From Portulaca oleracea (Eukaryota; Streptophyta; Magnoliopsida; Caryophyllales; Portulacaceae): a DNA stretch of 64,000 nucleotides. Location: contig CM055888.1 of NCBI GenBank assembly GCA_029582165.1, forward strand, positions 28,907,408 to 28,971,407, read 5' to 3'. This document shows positions 44,843 to 55,844 of the stretch, piece after piece. Both the position numbers and the translations under genes were made by a program. The first letter of the stretch is position 1, and every line of letters begins with the position of its first letter. The notes under the pieces were generated by a model. It did no database searches. It was given only the letters and a program-made list of their open reading frames with translations, and was not told the DNA's origin.

Positions 44843-47681
44843 ATGATCATGGCAAATGGATTATGGCTGATTGGTGTAGCGCTTGTTGTCCTCGTAACCT
44901 TGGTGAATGCTTCAGAGTATGATTACAGTGATGCGGTTGATAAAACCCTCATGTTTTTTGAGGCTCAAAGATCGGGAAAATTGCCATACAACTCTAGAGT
45001 TAACTGGCGTGCTAATTCTGCACTCCACGATGGCTTCTCTCAAGGAGTAAGTCTTATCAATCATCATTATCTTCTCTTCACTACTCAATTATAGTATAAT
45101 CATCATTCCTATTTCTAACGTCTTCATTACTTATAATGTAACTTTGTTTTTCTAAGCACTTAATTATACCGATGGATCAACGTCCAAATATAAAGAGCGC
45201 AAGGGAATTGAATAGATTAATTGATATAAAATGTAATTTATCAGGTGGACTTGGTAGGAGGATACTATGATGCAGGAGACCATGTAAAGTTTGGGCTGCC
45301 AATGGCATTCAGTGTGACAATGCTGTCATGGGCAGCAGTTGATTTCAGCAAACACATAATTAGGGAGAATCAAATGAGCAACACATTGTCAGCCATCAGA
45401 TGGGGAACTGATTACTTCCTCAAGGCCCATACTCACCCTAATGTCCTCTGGGCACAGGTACATTGTACAAATAAGTTTACCCTTAGAATGAAAACATGCA
45501 AAACATACATGTATTAATTTAATGACAGAATACACATGGGACATCTAATATAATTTATCAAGGTGGGAGATGGAGAGTCAGACCATTACTGTTGGGAGAG
45601 AGCAGAGGACATGAGCACTCCAAGGACAGCTTACAAGATTGATACCTCCAACCCTGGTTCTGATCTAGCTGCTGAAACTGCTGCTGCTTTGGCTGCATCT
45701 TCCTTGGCTTTTCTCCCCTTCAACTCTTCCTATTCTCAGATGCTATTAGAACATGCTCAACAGGTGGTATTCATGTTTTCACTCATTTAATTTTCTTATA
45801 ACTAACGTGATCGAGTAGTTGATCCATGCATTAATTCTGATCCTGATCCATCTATGCAGCTTTTCTATTTTGCCGACACCTTCAGGGGATCTTATGATGA
45901 CTCCATTCCAAATGCTAAGACATACTATGCATCCTCTGGCTATACAGTAAGTAACTCCTGAGATTGTAGACTAGTTATTATCTCTGAGTTTAAATTCGAT
46001 GATAGCAGTAGCTAATTTAAGTAACTATTCAAAGGATGAGTTGCTGTGGGCGGCAGCATGGCTATACAGAGCAACCAACAAAGAGTACTATTTGAAGTAT
46101 GTAGTGCAAAATGCTGCCTCCATGGGTGGGACTGGGTGGGCCGTCCGTGAATTTTCATGGGACAACAAGTATGCTGGTCTCCAAATCCTCCTTTCCAAGG
46201 TTTTATTAGAGGGCAAAGGGGGACACTACACATCCACATTGAAACAGTACCAAGCTAAAGCAGATTTCTTCACCTGTTCTTGCCTTCAAAAGAACAATGG
46301 CTACAATGTTGAACTCACTCCTGGTTAGTTACCAAAATTTGAAATTCATTTGTGAGTTGAATTGTGACACAACCAGCTGCATTAATTTGATAATTAGTAC
46401 GTATGTTATTAACTTGCATGTTTATTCAGGTGGGTTGGTGTTTGTGCGCCAATGGAACAATCTGCAATATGCATCTTCAGCTGCATTCCTCATGGCTGTA
46501 TACTCCCAGTACCTATCTGAAGCAAAGGCTACTGTCACCTGTCCTGAGGGCACTCTTAACTCACAAGACCTCTTAAACTTTGCCAAATCTCAGGTACATA
46601 CAAAGCATAATTTTGAATTCTCATAATTTTCAATATGTATCTTGGGGTTGACGTTGTTTGAGTTTGAAGCTTAAGACACTAATTAATTCATTGGCTTTAC
46701 TGATTGGCATACAGGGTGACTACATTCTGGGTAAAAACCCCAAGTCGATGAGCTACTTGGTTGGTTATGGAGGGAACTACCCAGGTCACGTACACCACAG
46801 AGGGGCATCAATTGCCTCCATCTCTTCCCTGAAATCTGTGGTTGGGTGTGTGGAAGGGTTCGAGTCTTGGTACAATCGCCCGGGACCTAACCCAAACGTT
46901 ATCCATGGAGCCCTTGTCGGGGGTCCTGACAACAACGACAACTTCGAAGATGCACGAACCAACTTTGACCAAACTGAGCCTACTCTTTCCGCCGCTGCTC
47001 CTCTCCTTGGCCTCTTCTCTAAGTTGACAACTTTTACTCCTTCCTCCAACCCAAGTGAGTAATACTTTATATGTACCAGCAGTCTTACCCCTTCCATTTT
47101 GTCCCTTGTAAGCATGACTTTGGTTCCTATTTATTGATGACTCAAAATTTAAAATCTATCAATTTATACATCACTTTATGGAAGGAAAACTAATTGAAAA
47201 TTGCGTCATGCATGTGCTTTACAGGTTCATATGAGAAACCTAACCAAAAGCACAGCCAACCATACCATCAACAAACACCATCAGCATACTCAGAAGAAAC
47301 AGGTGAGACAGAATCTCCCCCATTAAAATGAAAACAATACTTGAAAATGGATGACAAAACTGATAACAATTGTCTACTTTGTCCTCCCCAGAAATTCCAG
47401 TAAAAGTGATGCACTCCATCAGTGGATCATGGAGTGACAAAGGGCAAATGTGGTATCGTCACAAAGTGGTGATCAAGAACACATCAGGGAAAGCAATAAA
47501 AGATGTCAAGTTAAAGGTTGAAAACCTATCAGGAACACTATATGGCCTGGTACCCACTAAGGAGAAGAACATCTACCAAGTTCCTCCTCAACTTAGAGTT
47601 TTACAGTCAGGATCCGAATTCAGTTTTGTTTACATTCAAGGAGGCCCTCAAGCTAAGGTTACAGTTTCCGGCTATCACTAG
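44843..47681 (+). CDS. Endo-1,4-beta-glucanase, GH9 with CBM49 (class C), nine exons
   Basis: Hydrolyses internal beta-1,4 bonds of cellulose-like glucans in the cell wall. Exons: 44843-45046, 45245-45457, 45563-45763, 45860-45946, 46035-46323, 46430-46593, 46715-47054, 47225-47302 and 47392-47681. All introns are GT-AG and phases match, giving 621 codons, normal for class C. The N-terminal 24 residues look like a signal peptide ([18 protein letters not shown]). The GH9 domain runs from about residue 26 to 490, with [11 protein letters not shown] (catalytic Asp), HHRGAS (active-site His) and [11 protein letters not shown] (Asp and acid Glu) present. A Ser/Pro/Gln linker follows, then a C-terminal cellulose-binding module ([11 protein letters not shown] to the end). 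ATG 44843 is first; 44849 is an alternative. Regulation cannot be read. It is the only intact-looking host gene here. Confidence 0.95.
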
Positions 47682-48073
47682 GCTTGCTTGTGCCTCTGAT
47701 CTAATTATCAACTCACTCGAGTTTTGCTTTGTACATTTCCTGATACTTTTAGAAGGCGTATGAGGATAAGGTTGCGTATGTATCTTACATTTTAACGCCA
47801 TTGTCTGTAAATTGTCTTGATGAAAATCTTGGAACACAGCACATGTACGTAGGTCTGTCTTATTTCCCCTCTGATGATTTTGTCAACTAATTTGTATGTA
47901 TTTATGAATTTCTGCTTCGGTGCATGGAGATGGGAAAATGCCTCCAATTGCATCTACAGATCGTCTATTCTACACATGCTCAGGAATGACAAACTCAACC
48001 ATCTCCCTAGAGATTATATTAATGTACTTACCAGGTCTTTCTTTCTTTCCTTTTCCCTTAGACCGGTTATATG
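47682..48073. other. 3' region of the cellulase gene and intergenic DNA
   Basis: This is the expected 3' untranslated region and spacer. No strong polyadenylation signal or gene was identified. Confidence 0.4.
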
Positions 48074-48584
48074 TGTTGGATATTAAGGTTTTGGTAATGG
48101 CTACAAGGTAGTATTTTCTCTTGTTTTCTATTTTTCCTTGTCCCACATAGGAAGAAAAGCAAGGTTGAGAGTCGGTTTATATATCACTCTCTCTCCTAGT
48201 GTTGTATTGAATTGAAAGTGGGTTTTAAATCCAGTTTATTTTATTTGCGACTTTTAAAATCGTTTGCAACTAGCCGTTTTTATTGGATTTTATTATCCAT
48301 AATTGAACAGTCAATGGTTTTTAATTCCCCTCTTTATTTCCTGATTTTATGCTTTCTCTTAATGGTTGTTTGATTCTCGCCCTTGGTTAATGAGTTTGTC
48401 CCCCTCAGTTTCTCCTATAAAATGGAGGCTTTGGTGGACTGTTTTGGGCATCGAATACAATCATTCTCCATTCCTCTCTGCCTTCTTTTTCCTTCTGGGC
48501 ATACAGTTTTGGATGCTCCATATTCTTGGCCACGAGCGCACGTGTCCAGGGATAATCTGAGTTAACCTTAGGGGGCGACCAACA
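48074..48584 (+). repeat. 5' LTR of the copia element
   Basis: It starts TGTTGG and ends CCAACA, a perfect 6-bp inverted terminal repeat. A TATA box (gtttatatatc) lies near 48176. Confidence 0.75.
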
Positions 48585-48592
48585 ATTCTGAT

Positions 48593-48604
48593 TGGCATCG
48601 AGGT
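48593..48604 (+). other. Degenerate primer-binding site of the copia element
   Basis: tggcatcgaggt stands where TGGTATCAGAGC is expected, eight bases after the LTR end. Mutation of the initiator-Met site is inferred. Confidence 0.45.
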
Positions 48605-48733
48605 CGGGCCGTAATCGCTTTCAAGGCAGTGGTTCTTCCACGGCTAAGTTTTCTCGCATTTACCACAGCCTTGTTTTACTCTTTACCAGCAGCCTTGATT
48701 CTTTTTCCAACAATTTGAAAGCGATTACTATCA

Positions 48734-49000
48734 ATGGCTGCTCCTCCTAAAACCCTCGCTGAGATCTACAAAATTGAGCCTTTCGATGGAACCAACTACA
48801 AACGATGGTCTCAAAAGTTATTGCTCCGTCTTGAACAATTAGAGATTGATTATGGGTTGTCCTCGCCTCATCTCGAAGATCCAGAAGTGCAACCTCCTCA
48901 GAACATCCTGAGCAAACTCCTAATGCCCCAAGAACTCCGGTTGTTCCACTGGATGAAAATGCCAAAAAGAAGGATCAGAAGAAATCCAAACATCAGAAAC
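48734..49000 (+). pseudogene. Copia gag, N-terminal remnant
   Basis: MAAPPKTLAEIYKIEPFDG and NYKRWSQKLLLRLEQLEID are the start of a copia capsid (UBN2-type). After about 55 codons most of the domain is missing and the frame changes near 48900. The zinc-knuckle part continues in the frame that opens before 49003. Confidence 0.7.
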
Positions 49001-49002
49001 AA

Positions 49003-52000
49003 TTGAACAAGCCTAATACTAAAATCCAGAAGCAGAAGGATATGTGTTATGTTTGTGGAAAACCTGGCCACAAGGCATATCAATGCAACCAGCGCAAAGG
49101 TGCAAATCAAACCCAGCAGAAACCCGCTAGACATAATAGCAATCAGAATCAAGCTAATCTGTCCGAGGAGACTGAAGTATTCTGTGCAGTAACTGTGGAA
49201 GCTAATCTAGTGATTAACAACAACGAGTGGATTCTGGACAATGGAGCAACTAGACATTTTTGCACCAACAAGGATCTGATGCATGACTTTGAGGAGGTTC
49301 CTGATGGTGAACATGTCTTCATGGGCAATTCTTCCACTACTGCGGTACTAGGTAAAGGGAAAGTTCTCCTTAAATTTACTTCTGGAAAACCTTTATGCTT
49401 AAACAATGTCTTGTATGTCCCTTCCTTTCAAAGAAACCTAGTTTCTAGTAGCCTCCTTGATGTTGCTGGTTTTGAGGTGAACCAAAAGGCTGGAAAAATT
49501 GTTATTCTTCGTAATGGGGTATTTGTTGGGAAGGGGTATCGTAGTGATAGCTTATATGTTCTGAATGTTTCACCTGATGCTAATGGAAATGCTTCTACTT
49601 TTGCTTATATTGCTGAGTCTGTTGATCTTTGGCATGGTAGGCTTGGACATGTGAATGATGCTTCTGTAAACAGGCTAAAGAACATGAAATTAATTCCAAA
49701 TGTTAGCACAAAAAATTGTTCTAAATGTGATGTCTGTGTTGAGGCGAAATTTGCCAAGAAACCTTTTAAATCAGTAACTACAAGATCAACTCAGTTGCTT
49801 GAACTTGTTCATTCAGACCTAGTAGACTTTAAGAATACAATGAGCAAAGGAGGAAAGAAATGCTATATTACCTTTGTAGATGACTTCTCTAGATATACAA
49901 AAGTTTACCTTTTGAGGTCTAAAGACAAGGCTGAAGAAGCGTTCTTAAAATATAAAGTAGAAGTTGAGAATCAACTAGACCGGAAAATCAAGAGGCTTAG
50001 GTCTGATAGGGGTGGTGAATACGATTCGACTTCTTTAGCTGTTTTTTGTGAGAAAAATGGTATTATTCATGAGACTACTGCCCCTTACACACCACAACAA
50101 AATGGTATAGCTGAACGTAAGAACCGTACCTTTAAAGAGATGATGGATGCTACGCTTCTAAGTTCTGGGTTGCCTGATAATATGGGGGGGGGGGGAGGGG
50201 GGAAGCTGTTTTAACTGCATGTTTTATACTTAATATAGTTCCCCATAAGAAGAGGGACCATACCCCACATGAACTCTGGAAATGATATACCCCGAACCTG
50301 AATTATTTGAAAGTGTGGGGGTGTTTGGCTAAAGTTGCTTTACCTAGTCATAAGCATACCAATATAAGCTCAAAGACCTTTGATGTTATTTTCATTGGAT
50401 ATGCTCAAAACAGTGTTACTTATCCTTTCATGTCTTTAAGTGATTATTCCGTTTCTGAATATAGAGATGCTGAATTTTTTGAGCATGTATTTCCGTTAAA
50501 AAGAATGTGCCTAATGTGGTAACTGATGTTGTGCCTGATGTTGTACCTGAAAATGTGAGCTTGCTTGTTTCTGGTTCTAGTATTAGAAATGTGGAAATTG
50601 AGCCTAGAAGAAGTAAAAGGCAAAGAACCGCAACTGATTTTGGACCTGATTTTGTAACTACTTTTCTAGTTGAAGTTTTTAATCATTATGATGTGGATGC
50701 TTTGACCGAGGATTTTGTGTCCTTATTTCTAATTGATGAAGATCTAAAAACTTATGCTGAGGCTATTAGGTCTATTGATGCCACCTTTTGGAAAGAAGCC
50801 ATTAGAAGTGAAATAGATTCCCTAGCGTCTAATAAAACTTGGGAATTAACCGATTTGCCTAAGGGTTGTAGACCTATTAGTAGTAAATGGATTTTCAAAA
50901 AGAAATAGAGGTCTGATGGTTCAATTATAAATATAAGGCCAGACTCGTCATTAGAGGTTTTGACCAAAAGAAAGGGATAGATTATTTTCACACTTTTTTT
51001 CCTGTTATAAAAATAAGCACCATTAGAACGTTGATTGCTTTAGCTGCTATTTTTGATCTTGTTGTGCATCAAATGGATGTAAAGACAATTTTTCTTAATG
51101 GTGACTTAGAGGAAGAAATCTATATGACCCAACCTGAGGGTTGTGAAGTACCAGGTCAGGACGATAAAGTATGCAGATTGAGAAAATTTCTTTATGGCCT
51201 AAAGCAAGCTCCCGTACAGTGGTTTGAGAAGTTTGATAGTTCTCTTGTGAAAAATAGATTTATTGCAAATTTGTCTGATTCTTGTGTTTATTCCAAGATG
51301 ATAGGATCAGATTATGTGCTTATATGCTTATTTGTTGATGATATGCTGATCTTTGGTAAAAATTTGCTGGTAGTTAATGAAACCAAAAATTTGTTGTCTT
51401 CTTTGTTTGAAATGAAAGATATGGGTGAAGCTGATGTGATCTTAGGGATTAAAATTTGAAAAACCAACTCTGGTTATGCTTTGTGTCAGTCACACTATAT
51501 TGAGAACGTGTTAAAGAAATTTAACATGTTTGATGTGACACCTGTTAGAACTCCCTACAATCCCAGCATACCTTTAAAGAAGAACAACGATCCTAGTGTG
51601 TCTCAATCTGAGTATGCTAAAATTATAGGAAGTGTAATGTTTTTGATGAACTTTACTCGTCCTGATATTGCTTATGCTGTGAGTAGATTGAGTCGCTACA
51701 CTCATAATCCTAGTCAAGAACATTGGATTGCACTTCATCGTTTGCTTAAGTATCTTAAAGGTACAATGGATTTGTGTTTGCACATTTATAAATTTCCTGT
51801 TGTTGTAGAAGGATATTGTGATGTAAACTGGATTTCTGACAATGATGAAGTTAGTTCTACTAGTGGTTACGTTTTTACCTAGGGTGGAGGGGATATCTCA
51901 TGGAAGTCTGCAAAACAGACTTACATAGCCCGCTCTTCCATGGAATATGAGTTTATTGCTCTTGAGTTGGCAGGTCAACGAGCAGAGTGGCTTAGAGGTC

Positions 52001-52314
52001 TCTTAGCAGACGTGCTACTATGGGAGAAACAAGAGACACCTATCTCAATACACTGTGATTCACAAGCATCAATTGGAGTGGCTCATAACAGTGTCTACAA
52101 CGGAAAAACGAGACTCATCCGTGTTAGACACAGTGCAGTGAGACAATTACTAAAACATGGTGTCATATCCTTGCAGTATGTGAGATCCGAGAAGAATTTG
52201 GCGGATTCTCTCACAAAGGGATTGACTAGACGAGTTGTTCTTGAGGCATCGAGGGGGATAGGGCATAAGCCTATGGCTCGAAGAGGTATGGTGGATACCA
52301 ATTATTTGATCAAA
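49003..52314 (+). pseudogene. Copia pol: zinc knuckle, protease, integrase, RT, RNase H, broken
   Basis: The nucleocapsid knuckle CYVCGKPGHKAYQC (about 49063) is intact. Protease WILDNGATRHFC has DNG for the usual DSG. The pre-integrase block LWHGRLGH and integrase (SDLVDF, SDRGGEYDS, TPQQNGIAERKNR) keep the D, D and E residues. At 50184-50202 a run of twelve G, an A and six G break the frame where relatives read about seven residues. RT (about 50750-51460) keeps SKWIFK, QMDVKTIFLNGDLEE and the FVDD box. RNase H (51900-52314) ends SLTKGLTRRV. Stops at about 50285, 50520, 50906, 51457 and 51880 and several frame changes rule out a functional protein. Confidence 0.85.
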
Positions 52315-52436
52315 TGAAACAATACTAATCTTCGAGGTGCACTACATTCTTATCCCTATGGTGCAAAGTAATGCTTCTTAAGTTGAGATTATTCTCTTAA
52401 TGAATCCACGCCCATTGTGGGGGGTGCTTGTGAGAC

Positions 52437-53980
52437 TGTAAACACCGGGATTTGCACCGATATAATCCCGACTTGTCAAAAGGGCCGGATACATCATTGG
52501 GCCAATATAGAAAACAATGCAAACAAATCAAACTAAGCCGGCCCACTACCAGCAACAAAACCCGCACGGGTTTTGAATTAAAGAGGACGGCCCAGAACTA
52601 GGACAGGCCCAAAGCACGCCCTAGCCCAGAGGCTTCAAAACCCGCGTGGGTTTTCTATGACCTGAAGCGCGTCGTTTTGCCTTGTGTACGTCAGCAATCC
52701 GTGTGTAGGATTTATAAAACCCGCGCGGGTTTTATCTTTAAGAATCTGGCGCCAAAATCCCATGCAAAGCCCCTGATTTTAGCCCACGTGGATTAACTCT
52801 CCCTTTGACTTCTGAAAACCCGCTTGGGTTATCTGTTTGCATGGAGATGGAGGGCATGATCCAAGGGATGTGTTCCTCCATTTCCATCCTAAACAGTACC
52901 CTCCTTCACCTATAAATAACCCCCTCCATTCCTTTCATTTTCACCAATTATCATCATAATCCCACCAACTATACTCATAGACCATTCTATTATTCTCAAC
53001 TAATCTCTCATCATACTCTCTTATTATCATCCCCTTACTCTACCAAAATCATCACTCACATATTATCCTACTACCATCCTCAGATTTACTTTCTATCCAC
53101 CAAGTCAAGGCAAGATGAAAGTTTCCGGACGGCGCATTCAGGCTTTTAAATCAAAGAGGTTCGCTCTCATTTTCTTATCATTGTATTATTTAATTATGTA
53201 ATTCGTATTTCATTTCCATTACTTGTGCATATTTTGTAAACTAAAATCCTTGTTTTATAATGCATGTTAAGAATATAAAGTTGCGAAATTAATTAAACTT
53301 CTCCCAGCTCTCTTTCATTTTAATGTCGATTTTAGTAGAGTATGTTTTCTAACAGGCGAATTCGAGATTCTTATAATTCTCGAATTCGTAACCATACCCC
53401 GGATTTAGAATCGGGTTTCGTAGACCGGAGTTATTTTCATTATTTTTATGGTTTGTCGGTTCCTTAAATCGACTGGCGACCCTTATTTCTTTTATAACCC
53501 GTTTATTTATTTTAAATATACGGATTTACACCAAAATATTTAAGAAATGACTTAGTATTTTCCGTATATTAATCCAAGGTTAAAACCAAGAGAAAATGGT
53601 TCTAAAATTGATAATACCCTCGCGGGTTTTATCAATTTCAGCCCATGTTCTCTCGCCCAAGGAAAAGCACGGTCCAGCCCATGGACAATTAAAACCCGCG
53701 CGGGTTTTAGCTGTCCATGGCGGCCCGTTTGCTTTCTGTTGGGCCTAGAGCTGATATTCGGGTCAAAACTGAATTATTTTAAAATTATTTCGGTTTAATT
53801 TTGAATATTTAAATAATAAAAAACGGACTTGTAAAATAAATAAAATTTAACCAACCCGAAAATGAATTTCATAAAATAAAAATATCCTTATTTAAGGATT
53901 AAGCAACCTTAGTCGGCTCCCGATCGTTTAAGTAGCGCATCACGGAGAAAAGGGGTGCACCCTTTTCCCGGGGTCCTACA
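52437..53980 (+). repeat. 5' LTR of the Tat element, with six palindromes
   Basis: It starts TGTAAACACCGGG and ends CCTACA. A TATA box (cctataaataacccc) lies near 52911. AAAACCCGCGCGGGTTTT or close variants start at 52557, 52637, 52716, 52815, 53613 and 53691. Four lie before the TATA box and two after it. Confidence 0.85.
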
Positions 53981-53983
53981 AAT

Positions 53984-54001
53984 TGGCGACTCCACTGGGG
54001 A
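53984..54001 (+). other. Primer-binding site of the Tat element (tRNA-Arg type)
   Basis: TGGCGACTCCACTGGGGA lies three bases after the LTR end. I recall this site as complementary to a plant tRNA-Arg and used by Ogre/Tat relatives. Confidence 0.75.
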
Positions 54002-54541
54002 CTTAAACTTAAAAAGAGGGTAAAATTTGAAAAAATCGAATTTTTGAAATTGTAAAAGGGAGAAGTTGATTATTTTCGTGATTTTATATTTTTTAGGCAT
54101 CCTTTGCATACCGAGCCACTAATCGCGTCTTTTGACACGTTGGCACAAAGGCGACGGTTAAGTTATACCTAGGTCATTCCCTCGAGAGCGGGCGGGCCAC
54201 TACTTGTGGGATGCACCCTACATAGCCAAGCATTTGGTCCCCTCTCTCCCCGCGTTACACTCAAACGACTTTCTTGAAGTTCTTTGAGCAATACCTCACA
54301 CTTCTTACCCAAGGGTATGGAGCACGGAGATGAAAACGTGCGGTAGGCCATGTAATCCAACCATAGAAAAAACCATCAACATAGAGCCTTGGTTTAGGTT
54401 TTCCCTTCATGTTGTATGCTATATGCTAGATGCAACCCCTTCCCCTTTTTTTTTTCTTTTGTTTTAGTATCGACCCTAGTTTAGAGGTTTTGTTCTAGTC
54501 CATATAAAATTCATTGGGTTGAGGAAATGATTATTTATTAA

Positions 54542-54704
54542 GGGTGCGTTTCGGTGCGGGTTGACTTTGGAAAAAATTTCACAGTCGGCCCACCACTTTC
54601 TCTATTTTCCTAGGGAAATTTTACCTTGGGGGGGCTAAGGAAATCTTTCCCATGGGAAATTTTCCCCGGGAAAAATGTCCCTAGAGTTCCTACCAAACGC
54701 GCCC
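54542..54704. mobile_element. Tourist-like MITE (3-bp target duplication TAA)
   Basis: 163 bp with imperfect ends GGGTGCGTTTCGGT and ACCAAACGCGCCC. TAA stands on each side (54539-54541 and 54705-54707), the expected TWA duplication of PIF/Harbinger MITEs. Its ends resemble those of the transposon at 36852. Confidence 0.72.
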
Positions 54705-54826
54705 TAATTAGAATAATTAACCCAAAATGCATCATGGTTAGCCCAAGTGGAAGGGGCCATTTATGCTTAAAGGGTGGTTATTTCAATTAACAAATAAAAA
54801 TCGACTCACCTTTGATGATATTATAT

Positions 54827-55185
54827 CAAAAAATTACTTAGAGGTACCCTAACTTTTGAAGAAACAATTTTTTGATACCCTAACTTTCCAAAACTAATTT
54901 TGGGGTACCGTAACTTTTAGGATTAGAAATTACTAGGTGAATTTCCGGCGAAACTCCGATTGATTCAAATCATTTGCGTCCACAAAAACAAATGGCATTT
55001 TCATCCACAAAAACACTTAATCAATTTCCCGCCTAAAACTCACCGTTGAATTCAAATAATTGGCCGAAAATTCACTTAATTATTTCTAATTCTAAAAGTT
55101 AGGGTTCCCCAAAATTAGTTTTTAAATGTTGGGGTACCAGAAAAACATTTCACCAAAAGTTAAGGTACCCCTAAGTAATTTTTTG
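54827..55185. mobile_element. MITE, Mutator-type (9-bp target duplication), copy 2
   Basis: 359 bp with a perfect 15-bp terminal inverted repeat CAAAAAATTACTTAG and long pairing arms. Perfect 9-bp duplication atattatat stands at 54818-54826 and 55186-55194. It is the same family as 32116-32467, with better-preserved ends. Confidence 0.92.
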
Positions 55186-55844
55186 ATATTATATGGCCCT
55201 TTACAAAATTCTCTTAACAAAGGTCCACAAAAAAAACTTTAATTAAAAAGTCCAACAAAGTTAATGGATAGCGTTTTAGATTGCATAATAGTCACTAAGC
55301 TCGAGGAAATTAATTTGTCGATTTAATTAATAAATCTATCGCATGTATGGTCGGCCTGTTATTAGGCCCAACCATATTAGGTTTGTTGATTAAACCTATA
55401 AATTAATTATGACTCACTTATTGTTGACTTTATCCAATCCTTTACAATACTCGTTTTCCTTGACTAAAAATAATAATAAAATAGGTAAATAATAAAAATG
55501 GATAAAAAGAAAGAAGGTCAAAAAAAAGGGTCGTCAGTCTTGTTAAGCATTATTCTAGTCCGCATAATAGTCATAATGGTTTGAGCTGTTTAAATTGTTG
55601 GGCCAAGTTACGGATTCTCCTTAAAACGGTCGGCCTTTGGTTTGGGCCCATCCGAATTAAGAAACACTGACTTGAGCCTATCGATTTATGACCCGCTCGC
55701 TATGTTTGACTTTATTCTGCCCTTTATAATGTTCTCTCCATAGGTCCATATAGAGTTAGGTCATGCACTCCCAAAAGGTGGGTGAGTCCTTTGTATCAGC
55801 ATATATGTGTCGAGTCAGTTAGGATCATATAGGTCTCTAAGGGC

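Larger units (their letters stand above)
48074..52436 (+). mobile_element. Degenerate Ty1/copia retrotransposon
   Basis: The order is 5' LTR, gag remnant, protease, integrase, RT, RNase H, the normal copia order (integrase before RT). It begins with a 511-bp LTR; a G-rich purine tract at 52417-52427 marks the end of the internal region. A 3' LTR is not present: the sequence passes within about ten bases into the LTR of the next element. If that element inserted in the 3' LTR, the rest would lie beyond the window. Confidence 0.85.
54002..55844 (+). other. Leader of the Tat element, with two MITE insertions
   Basis: No supportable gene lies between the primer site and gag. Two MITEs are listed separately. 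The rest is AT-rich noncoding sequence. Confidence 0.6.

Noticed and set aside
45999..46034. Extension of cellulase exon 5 to the left
   Set aside because: An acceptor at 46034 joins exon 4 in phase and gives the family-typical continuation; the extension is intron.
48097..48565. Short frames in the copia LTR
   Set aside because: They are accidental frames overlapping LTR sequence with clear terminal repeats.
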